NCBI GenBank assembly: GCA_934754335.1
Contig: CAKVHY010000013.1
Location: 1 to 36,043 of the forward strand
DNA: 36,043 bases
Reading direction: 5' to 3'
From: an uncultured Clostridia bacterium
Lineage (GTDB): Bacteria; Bacillota; Clostridia; Christensenellales; UBA1242
Shown: positions 1-5,792 of the stretch, in pieces
Layout of the letters: each line of letters starts with the position of its first letter
How positions within the stretch are numbered: the first letter of the stretch is position 1
Program-made: the position numbers and the translations under genes
Notes under the pieces: model-generated
The model's input: only the letters and a program-made list of their open reading frames with translations
Databases searched by the model: none
Told to the model about the DNA's origin: nothing

Positions 1-287
1 AATGTCATTATAAATCCGAGTGTTCCATGCTCCAATACATCACTTTGCTTAAATATAGTTGTAATGTCCGGATTAACCCCACAAGCCAAATACATTGCTA
101 CAGCATCCATAACACTTCTTTTCAATTTACTTGATTCTATGTAGTTTGTTACTGCGTGTAAATCTGCAAGAAAAATGTAACTATTGTATTCTTCTTGTCT
201 ATCTACAAAATTTTTAATTGCCCCCAAATAATTTCCCAATGTTAGATTACCGCTAGGTCTAACTCCTGTTAACATTGTTTTTTTCAT
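1..287 (-). CDS. trpS: Tryptophanyl-tRNA synthetase, N-terminal part (cut by window edge)
   Basis: Class I aminoacyl-tRNA synthetase that charges tRNA-Trp with tryptophan in the cytoplasm. About 95 codons are visible; the 3' part lies outside the window. The N terminus reads MKKTMLTGVRPSGNLTLGNYLGA, in which the TLGN stretch is the TrpS form of the HIGH nucleotide-binding motif, followed by the typical FLADLHAVT strand and an FKQSDV segment. The ATG (complement of 285-287) has an AAGGAG ribosome site at 298-303. The gene sits downstream of a promoter, a short Trp-rich leader peptide and a terminator hairpin, so its expression is probably controlled by attenuation. tRNA-Trp is the next gene upstream on the same strand. 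The family assignment is firm, although only one third of the protein is seen. Confidence 0.93.
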   Translation of the reverse strand, partial: MKKTMLTGVRPSGNLTLGNYLGAIKNFVDRQEEYNSYIFLADLHAVTNYIESSKLKRSVMDAVAMYLACGVNPDITTIFKQSDVLEHGTLGFIMT

Positions 288-310
288 AATATAAAATCTC
301 CTTAATTTAA

Positions 311-359
311 AATAAAAAACCCGTTGATTATTTTGACAATCAAAACATACCAACGGGTT
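311..359 (-). terminator. Attenuator terminator between leader peptide and trpS
   Basis: On the minus strand AACCCGTTG (351-359) pairs with CAACGGGTT (318-326), nine perfect base pairs. A second six-pair stem (331-336 with 340-345) forms inside, and a run of six T follows. This is an intrinsic terminator placed only about 25 bases before the trpS ribosome site, which is the position expected of an attenuator. Its 5' half contains TATGTTTTG (341-349), which is also perfectly complementary to the upstream segment 397-405. An alternative antiterminator pairing is therefore available. Confidence 0.85.
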
Positions 360-396
360 ATACTAGATTTTATATATTGAATATTTAATCCATTTA

Positions 397-435
397 TATG
401 TTTTGTGACATACTAAAAAGCATTCACAAAACATA
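397..435 (-). promoter_or_regulatory. Upstream (1:2) hairpin of the trpS attenuator
   Basis: Twelve perfect base pairs join 424-435 to 397-408 with a 15-base loop. The 3' arm (CAAAACATA in the RNA) can instead pair with TATGTTTTG in the terminator's 5' half (341-349). The leader thus has the 1:2, 2:3, 3:4 layout of a classical attenuator. The pairings are read directly from the sequence; the switching is inferred. Confidence 0.75.
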
Positions 436-455
436 GTATTTTTGCGAACGCTAAT

Positions 456-488
456 CTATTTACGCCACCAAATAAATGAATTTAACAT
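456..488 (-). CDS. Trp leader peptide MLNSFIWWRK
   Basis: A ten-codon reading frame, ATG at 486-488 and TAG at 456-458, encodes MLNSFIWWRK with two consecutive TGG (Trp) codons at 465-470. It has a strong ribosome site AAGGAG at 495-500, six bases before the ATG, and a near-consensus promoter 30 bases upstream. It is followed by two competing hairpins, the second being a terminator just before trpS. The product is unlikely to act as a protein. Its translation probably reports charged tRNA-Trp supply and sets read-through into trpS. Most Firmicutes trpS genes are known to use T-box leaders; no T-box core motif is seen here. One caution: the Trp codons lie about 30 bases before the first hairpin arm, farther than in the enterobacterial trp leader. 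Confidence 0.82.
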   Translation of the reverse strand: MLNSFIWWRK

Positions 489-516
489 ATTTTTCTCCTT
501 TATTTATGATGTAATA

Positions 517-545
517 ATTGTATGCCAAATTTCGCAAAAAGTCAA
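517..545 (-). promoter_or_regulatory. Sigma-A-type promoter of the trpS leader transcript
   Basis: On the minus strand TTGACT (540-545), a 17-base spacer and TACAAT (517-522). Transcription would begin near 510, about 22 bases before the leader-peptide ATG. Confidence 0.85.
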
Positions 546-834
546 CAATTTAAAAAATATTTCATTTTGGCATTTAAACATGTGCTTGTATTGATACAGG
601 TATGTGTCGCGTCGCTCCACTGAAGACAAGCACACACCTATAAACTAAATTAAAGCATACAAAAAGCGAAAGTGTTGGTAAACATAACACACCTGCGTTT
701 TTTGCTGTTATTTTTTTTTCTCTTTTTATTATGGTAAACAAATATTCTTTGTTGTAAAGTTCAAGGTGTATGTTGCATTCTGAGACAATCCTTGACAACT
801 CCAGTAATATTTGTTTTTTCAGTTAGAAAAAAGT
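546..834. other. Intergenic stretch rich in inverted repeats, no gene recognised
   Basis: Between the trpS promoter and the hairpin at 835-869 there is no convincing coding sequence. It has several long complementary segments. TGTGCTTGT (581-589) pairs perfectly with ACAAGCACA (626-634). On the minus strand a GGTGTGTG segment near 635 can pair with either CACATACC near 600 or CATACACC near 748. The pairing is better on the minus strand, where mismatches become G-U pairs. A T-rich run lies at 706-730. It could be a structured small RNA, but I recognise no family (6S, SRP and RNase P RNA cores were looked for and not found) and no clear promoter. Confidence 0.35.
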
Positions 835-869
835 AAAAAAAACACCTTAATCTTTTGTGGATTAAAGTG
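835..869 (-). terminator. Intrinsic terminator (possibly bidirectional)
   Basis: A ten-pair stem, 843-852 with 860-869 and a seven-base loop, carries one G-T pair. On the minus strand it is followed by eight T (835-842), a strong terminator. In the plus direction it is followed by CTTTTATTTT. It lies 70 bases past the tRNA-Trp terminator, so it may be a back-up or may end an unrecognised transcript. Confidence 0.6.
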
Positions 870-940
870 CTTTTATTTTGCCAGTTACAAACAGCATTGA
901 CTAAGGATAGGGTTTTTTATAAAGTTTTATCTAAAAAAAC

Positions 941-984
941 AAAAAAAATCGCTGACGCCTTTGATTTATGGCTTTTCAGCGATT
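941..984 (-). terminator. Terminator of tRNA-Trp
   Basis: On the minus strand AATCGCTG (977-984) pairs with CAGCGATT (947-954), with a further short inner stem, and is followed by a run of T. It lies 40 bases after the tRNA 3' end. Confidence 0.8.
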
Positions 985-1024
985 CTATAAAAAATTGTGA
1001 AATACGACTTTTACACAACATATT

Positions 1025-1099
1025 TGGCAGGGGAGAGAGGACTCGAACCCCCAACCTACGGTTTTGGAGACCGCTACTCTACCATTGAGCCACTCCCCT
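1025..1099 (-). tRNA. tRNA-Trp (anticodon CCA)
   Basis: The 7-pair acceptor stem AGGGGAG/CTCCCCT, a D-loop with TGGTAGAG, a five-pair anticodon stem around loop CTCCAAA, a T-arm containing GGTTCGAGTCC, discriminator G and an encoded CCA end (1025-1027) are all visible. The anticodon is CCA, so it reads UGG. Positions 36-38 of the anticodon loop are A-A-A, the signature needed for i6A37/ms2i6A37 modification by MiaA and MiaB, whose genes lie at 12061-13008 and 17590-18921. Its neighbour trpS on the same strand charges this tRNA. Confidence 0.97.
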
Positions 1100-1124
1100 A
1101 AGTAATATGCCAAATAACTAGTAT

Positions 1125-1153
1125 AGTATAGATTATCTTAATTAATTTGTCAA
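1125..1153 (-). promoter_or_regulatory. Promoter of tRNA-Trp
   Basis: On the minus strand TTGACA (1148-1153), a 17-base spacer and TATACT (1125-1130). The start would fall near 1118, 19 bases before the tRNA 5' end. The match is close to consensus, as is usual for stable RNA genes. Confidence 0.88.
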
Positions 1154-1274
1154 CAATAATTGAATAAATTAGTAAAAAGTTGTGCTTTTTGCAAAGAAGG
1201 TTGTACTTTTAAGTTATATTTAGATTTAAGACTTAAAAATAATCAATAATAATGCACAAAATAAGGGATTTTAT

Positions 1275-1303
1275 TTGTTAAATGTATTTTTAACTGCTAA
1301 AAT
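1275..1303 (+). promoter_or_regulatory. Promoter of rnhA, probably giving a leaderless message
   Basis: TTGTTA (1275-1280), a 17-base spacer and TAAAAT (1298-1303), with TG at 1295-1296 forming an extended -10 element. The predicted start, 7-8 bases after the -10, falls at or one base before the A of the ATG at 1311. This arrangement also explains the TTG at 1275 as part of the -35 box and not as a start codon. Confidence 0.6.
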
Positions 1304-1310
1304 AAGTAGT

Positions 1311-1757
1311 ATGAAAAAAGTTGAATTATATACAGATGGTGCGTGTTCAGGCAACCCTGGAGTTGGCGGTTGGGGTGTAGTGCTCATATATGGTGAACAT
1401 GTCAAAGAATTTAGTGGTGTGATGGAATTAACCACAAACAATCAAATGGAAATTACAGCCGTCATAGAAGGGTTAAAAAGGCTAAAAGAACCTTGTGATG
1501 TTACTATTTACACTGATAGTGCGTACACAATGAATGCTTTTAGTGAAGGTTGGATTACAAGTTGGCAAATGAATGGTTGGAAAACTGCTAGCAAAAAACC
1601 AGTAAAGAATTGTGAACTTTGGCAATCTCTATTGCAAGAACTAAGCAGGCATAAGGTGACATGGGTTAAAGTTAAAGGCCATGCAGATAATAAATATAAT
1701 AATATTTGCGATAAATTAGCAACAGGTGAGATAGCAAAATTTAATAAAGTTAAATAA
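1311..1757 (+). CDS. rnhA: Ribonuclease HI
   Basis: Endonuclease that cuts the RNA strand of RNA-DNA hybrids, such as primers and R-loops. The 148-residue protein is the usual length. It shows all the active-site residues: D9 in YTDGACSGNPG, E47 in NQMEI, D69 in YTDSAY, H124 in KGHAD and D134 in NICDKLA. I chose ATG 1311 because the family begins a few residues before TDG. A longer frame from TTG 1275 would add MLNVFLTAKISS, has an AAGGG upstream, but coincides with the -35 box. No ribosome site precedes ATG 1311, consistent with a leaderless message. The gene stands alone and ends in a terminator shared with the convergent ABC permease. Confidence 0.95.
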   Translation: MKKVELYTDGACSGNPGVGGWGVVLIYGEHVKEFSGVMELTTNNQMEITAVIEGLKRLKEPCDVTIYTDSAYTMNAFSEGWITSWQMNGWKTASKKPVKNCELWQSLLQELSRHKVTWVKVKGHADNKYNNICDKLATGEIAKFNKVK

Positions 1758-1789
1758 AAATACTATGTAAATTAATACATAGTATTTTT
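1756..1789. terminator. Bidirectional terminator, rnhA / ABC permease
   Basis: A perfect 14-pair stem, 1756-1769 with 1776-1789, and a six-base loop, with A-rich and T-rich flanks that serve both directions. It sits between the convergent rnhA and permease stop codons. Confidence 0.8.
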
Positions 1790-3882
1790 TAAAAATCTCT
1801 ACATTTTAGAACTGCGTTAGATATCAAATAGAAAATTCCAAGATACCCGATGTAAACTAAGAAACTTAAACCCATATTCATGTTTGAAACCACTGCGGGG
1901 CTGAATAATTGTGTAAATAAATTATTAGGAGCATGTGGTGAAACCATAAAATATTTATAAAAATCTATATTTGTATTAGGCAAGAACGAGCACCAAATGC
2001 TTGAATTTGTAATCCAATTTAAAAGGTATAGTAAAGCAATGCTTAATGTATTTGTGATAGTCGCCAAGTAAGATTTTCTAAAGAAAGATGAAATCATAAA
2101 ACTTAATGATGTTACAAATAATAACTCAAGGATTCCACATAAGAAAATTATTAGTATGTTTACTATTGGAGCAATTTTAATAACATGTTTTGCATTAACA
2201 ACTGAAATAATAGTAGTATTTATAAATGAATAACCTATAATTGAAGAGATAGTAAGAAGGAAAATAATTGAAAAGGTTAAGTACATTATACCAATTAGGA
2301 ATACAGCAAATAGTTTTCCAAAGAAAACGCCTCTTCTGCTGATTGGCTTTGATAATGTTAATCTTAATGTCATTGTTTCCCATTCTCTAGGAAGAAGAAG
2401 GATTGAAAAGATTGCCATTGCAACAATCGTTAAGATCAATGCGATTCTAAAACCAAAAACTGTAAAATCTAAAGCGGATTTTTCATTATTTGCAAAATTA
2501 AATTGATAAGGATAGGAATAATTTGAAGGATATTCTTTGTTTTTTATCAAATATTTATATAGGGTAGATAATGTTCTATATTCATATTCATTGAAATCTT
2601 CAAGGTTTTCACCATAAAATTCAGTTGTTTTAGTAGAATCATAAACCGAAAAAGTACTTAATACTGATTCATAAATAACTAATTTATAAGACATATTAGC
2701 CAAGTCTTCATAATTGTTTACATATTCAATAATTGTACTTGAAGATGACGAATCTTGCATCGCAGTAATTTTATTATATAAATCATTTTTAGATTCAAGA
2801 ACATTATTATTTATCAATTCACCAATCTCTTCCACAACTTCTTGATTTGGTAAAATTAATACGTAATTATTTTTGAATGCTTTTAAACTTTCAACTAAAT
2901 TGATTGTTTTTAGTGACATTACAGCACTTCTATGAGAAGAATACATGTTTCTATTTTCAGCGGGTATATTAACCGCTTTATAAGTTTGGTCCAAGTCGTT
3001 TTGCAACTGAACTATAAGTTGTTTATTTGAGTATATTGAAAGGTAAGGGGAGTCGACCATATATTCAAGCAATTTGGAAAAACTATTTGAACCATAAACC
3101 AACTCTTGTAAGTTATTTCTTTTAGGGTTTGCGATACTGCCATTTTGAAATGCTGATGCATTTGGCAAAGTGTCCATATAAGTAATATAATCATTATACG
3201 CTTTAATTATCTTGTCAACCATAGATTCTATAGTGATATCTAAAAATCCCATTGCAGATAAGTTTAGATCGTCTAATTTTTGACGTAGTTTATTCTCGTC
3301 ATAGTAGTTACATAAAGCATTTGACGCTTCAGCCTTATCTTCAAAACGATTATCGTAAACATCGCATTGCGTTATTAATTGGCTCAATACATCAAGGCTA
3401 TTTACATATTCAGTACTTCGAACATTAATAAAATTGATATAGGGGATATCATTAATAACATCAAAATTTAATAATGCAGATTTGAAATTCTGTAATGATT
3501 TTTTAAAATCTAAATATTTTTCATATAAAGTTGCAGAATCTCCATTGGGAATTTCCTTTTTTAAAACATCATATTTTTCAAACACAGAATTTAAACTAAT
3601 AGTTGTTTCAGTTGTTCTTCCATTCAATACGGAAAAGTAGTTTAGGATAGATACTGATTCTTCTATCATTTTATTGTATGAATCAAGATAATTTGGATTG
3701 TTTATAAATTCATTATAAATTTCATTTGAAGATTTATCTTTCCAAACGTTCTCCTGCGTTATAATTTGTGGTGAGTAAAATAAACTTGAAAGTCCAACTA
3801 AAACCAAAATTATAACTCCCATAATAATTGTTAATGGCATCCTTATAAGTCTGCCAAGTTCGTTTGTAAACATTTTAAACAT
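1789..3882 (-). CDS. ABC-2-type transporter permease with large external domain
   Basis: Membrane subunit of an ABC system, partner of the ATPase directly upstream (17 bases away). The 697-residue protein has one N-terminal membrane helix (about residues 15-35), then roughly 430 mostly polar residues predicted outside the membrane, then about six helices in the last 220 residues (from about 472). The helices include the loop REWETMTLRLTLSKPISRR that is typical of ABC-2 permeases near the first cytoplasmic turn. Start at ATG 3882, with AGGGG upstream; a second ATG three codons in is possible. The external domain is not one I recognise. The substrate is unknown. Transport of a peptide or lipid-linked compound, or sodium/antibiotic-type efflux, would fit the family. 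Confidence 0.8.
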   Translation of the reverse strand: MFKMFTNELGRLIRMPLTIIMGVIILVLVGLSSLFYSPQIITQENVWKDKSSNEIYNEFINNPNYLDSYNKMIEESVSILNYFSVLNGRTTETTISLNSVFEKYDVLKKEIPNGDSATLYEKYLDFKKSLQNFKSALLNFDVINDIPYINFINVRSTEYVNSLDVLSQLITQCDVYDNRFEDKAEASNALCNYYDENKLRQKLDDLNLSAMGFLDITIESMVDKIIKAYNDYITYMDTLPNASAFQNGSIANPKRNNLQELVYGSNSFSKLLEYMVDSPYLSIYSNKQLIVQLQNDLDQTYKAVNIPAENRNMYSSHRSAVMSLKTINLVESLKAFKNNYVLILPNQEVVEEIGELINNNVLESKNDLYNKITAMQDSSSSSTIIEYVNNYEDLANMSYKLVIYESVLSTFSVYDSTKTTEFYGENLEDFNEYEYRTLSTLYKYLIKNKEYPSNYSYPYQFNFANNEKSALDFTVFGFRIALILTIVAMAIFSILLLPREWETMTLRLTLSKPISRRGVFFGKLFAVFLIGIMYLTFSIIFLLTISSIIGYSFINTTIISVVNAKHVIKIAPIVNILIIFLCGILELLFVTSLSFMISSFFRKSYLATITNTLSIALLYLLNWITNSSIWCSFLPNTNIDFYKYFMVSPHAPNNLFTQLFSPAVVSNMNMGLSFLVYIGYLGIFYLISNAVLKCRDF

Positions 3883-3899
3883 TTATTTTACCCCTAATT

Positions 3900-4838
3900 T
3901 TAAGATATCCAATTTTTGTTTAAAGCCTTTCGTTCTAAGATTTCAGCAAATATCTGTTCTAATGTTTTTGTAACAATCTCTATCTTAAAAACAGATATAT
4001 TATATTTTTGTAATAAACTATTAACCTTTGCAAGATTATCTTTTGTTGTGTAAACCAAAATAGAACTTCCAGCAAGATTCACTTTATATTTCAACTCATT
4101 TGCAATAACTTTTCCAGCAAAGTTTGGATAATCAACAGTAAATCTTAACTTTTGAGAATTTTCACTTCCTTCTAGCAATTCTACCATAGTTTTTAACTCA
4201 ACCATATTGCCATTATTGAACACACCAATTGTGTTGCATAACTTTTCCATTTCTCCAAGCATTCTACTTGAAATTAGTAGTGACATTTTTTCTTTTTCTG
4301 CTAGTAATTTCAATAGGGCAGACATGCTACTAATTTCTTTTGCATCTAAATCAAGAAAAGGATCGTCTATTATAAGTAGTTTAGGGTGATGTATTATTGT
4401 GATTGCAATACTCAATTTTTGTTTGACTTCTTTAGGACACAATGCAACCAATTTGTTTAAATATTGCTCAAATCCTAAAAGACGAGCATAATCGTTTATG
4501 TCTTTTTCTGTTATGTTGTTGTAAAAATTTGAGAAATATCTTAAATTCCCATAACATGTCATATAACCAAATAGTTTAGGGGAACCTATTAAAACACCAA
4601 TTTGAGAAACAGCCTCTTTATAACTTGTTTTAATTGATTTACCATTTATAAGAATGTCTCCTTCGCTAATTCTAGTTAAACCGCAAATAAGTCTCATCAT
4701 AGCAGTTTTGCCTGATGCTTTTGGACCTAGAAGCCCGAAAATTTCACCTTCACTAACAGTGAATGAAACATTATTTACTGCTGGCCTACCATCAAAATAT
4801 TTAGTTACGTTTTTTACATCAACAACTATATTAGCCAA
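3900..4838 (-). CDS. ABC transporter ATP-binding protein with degenerate catalytic motifs
   Basis: Nucleotide-binding subunit for the permease at 1789-3882. The 312 residues follow the ABC-2 exporter ATPase plan: Walker A GPKASGKT at 38-45 and Walker B LLIIDD at 154-159. Three usually conserved features are changed. The LSGGQ-type signature is CPKEV (134-138). The catalytic Glu after Walker B is Asp (D159). The switch His, in a typical SSH, is Arg (R192 in SSRMLGE). Nucleotide binding looks preserved, but hydrolysis may be weak. The start is TTG at 4836-4838, supported by AAGGAG at 4845-4850; the frame has MANIVVDVKNVTKYF directly after it. It forms an operon with the permease. The last 100 residues form a domain common in this subgroup. 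Confidence 0.85.
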   Translation of the reverse strand: MANIVVDVKNVTKYFDGRPAVNNVSFTVSEGEIFGLLGPKASGKTAMMRLICGLTRISEGDILINGKSIKTSYKEAVSQIGVLIGSPKLFGYMTCYGNLRYFSNFYNNITEKDINDYARLLGFEQYLNKLVALCPKEVKQKLSIAITIIHHPKLLIIDDPFLDLDAKEISSMSALLKLLAEKEKMSLLISSRMLGEMEKLCNTIGVFNNGNMVELKTMVELLEGSENSQKLRFTVDYPNFAGKVIANELKYKVNLAGSSILVYTTKDNLAKVNSLLQKYNISVFKIEIVTKTLEQIFAEILERKALNKNWIS

Positions 4839-4877
4839 AACTTACTCCTTATAAAGTTAGAATTTTTATTTGAGCAC

Positions 4878-4888
4878 TATAATATAAT
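4878..4888 (+). promoter_or_regulatory. Possible -10 elements of the VTT-family gene
   Basis: Two overlapping TATAAT hexamers (4878-4883 and 4883-4888). The second ends eight bases before ATG 4896, and no ribosome site is present, so the message may be leaderless. No good -35 box is seen, which limits confidence. Confidence 0.4.
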
Positions 4889-4895
4889 ATTGAAA

Positions 4896-5792
4896 ATGAG
4901 CATTAATAAAAATTCTAAATTAATAATCTTTAATGTGATTAATTATTTAATCCCCATTTCAATATTTGCATTTTTAACATTTCAATATAATTTAATCAGT
5001 TCAGTTTTATTAAAAAATCTGATTTGTATATTTGGATTTATTTTTTCCATTCTTTCATCTGTATTTTTTTCTAAAGGCATGCAATATTATAAATTATTTC
5101 TAGTTCTAAATATCCTAGGTTTTATTAGTCTTCTTATCTATTATTTTGGTTTAAAATACGATGCCTTTAAATTTTTATCATCTCCAACTGAAATTAAGAA
5201 TTTAATACTATCAACTGGCTCATTAGGGGTTTTAGTATTTATTTTTATCCAAATATCACAAGTTGTATGCGTTCCTATTCCTTCTGTTATAATTGTACTT
5301 GTAGGGACATTGATTTATGGGCCCGCACTTTGTGCTTTATTTTGTAGTATTGGTGTACTTTTAGGGTCATATCTTGCATTTGGAATAGGTAAGACATTTG
5401 GTAAAAAATTTGTATCTTGGATAATTGGTAAAAATAAATTAGAACATTTTATCAGGTTACTTTCAGGTAAGGAAAAACTATTTTTAACTATAGCATTTAT
5501 TTTCCCATTCTTTCCTGATGATGTACTTTGCATGGTGGCTGGCGTTTCAAGTTTAACTTTCAAAGAATTCTTTAAGGTTTCAACCTTAACAAGACCAATC
5601 GGAGTTATTTTTCTCTGTTATTTGGGAGGGGGGTTCTTCAGCGGTTTAAAGGACAACCTTTTTGTTATGATTCTATTAATCACACTTGCTGTAATTGCTG
5701 GAATTGTACTTTTAATTGTTTTAAAGAAAAGAAAGAAAAGTTTATTACAAGAAATTAAGGTATTAATAAAATCTTTTAGAGTTAAGCAATAA
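4896..5792 (+). CDS. TVP38/TMEM64 (VTT/DedA-like) membrane protein
   Basis: Integral membrane protein of the VTT-domain group, which includes bacterial DedA-type lipid-handling proteins and eukaryotic TMEM64; lipid scrambling or carrier recycling is the known theme, while this protein's own role is unknown. The 298 residues contain about eight hydrophobic segments and the diagnostic stretch FPFFPDDVLCMVAGV with F-P-P-D-AG spacing, followed by FKEFF. The C terminus is lysine-rich. ATG 4896 is preferred; a TTG six bases earlier is possible. No ribosome site is visible. The last 30 bases overlap the 3' end of the convergent PadR-type gene. Confidence 0.85.
   Translation: MSINKNSKLIIFNVINYLIPISIFAFLTFQYNLISSVLLKNLICIFGFIFSILSSVFFSKGMQYYKLFLVLNILGFISLLIYYFGLKYDAFKFLSSPTEIKNLILSTGSLGVLVFIFIQISQVVCVPIPSVIIVLVGTLIYGPALCALFCSIGVLLGSYLAFGIGKTFGKKFVSWIIGKNKLEHFIRLLSGKEKLFLTIAFIFPFFPDDVLCMVAGVSSLTFKEFFKVSTLTRPIGVIFLCYLGGGFFSGLKDNLFVMILLITLAVIAGIVLLIVLKKRKKSLLQEIKVLIKSFRVKQ

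Noticed and set aside
288..510. T-box riboswitch before trpS
   Set aside because: The position fits, but no T-box core (GGTGGNACCGCG-like) or specifier stem is visible, and the leader has a ribosome site plus a Trp-rich reading frame.
574..798. 74-codon minus-strand frame
   Set aside because: It needs a TTG start with GGAG touching the start codon, has no family resemblance and lies across strong inverted repeats; more likely non-coding.
546..834. 6S, SRP or RNase P RNA
   Set aside because: The conserved cores of these RNAs were looked for on both strands and not found; left as an unassigned structured stretch.
855..1088. 77-codon plus-strand frame
   Set aside because: It runs antisense through tRNA-Trp and its terminator and has no support.
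1275..1310. Upstream TTG start for rnhA
   Set aside because: It would add 12 residues not found in RNase HI, and the TTG lies in the -35 box of a well-spaced promoter.
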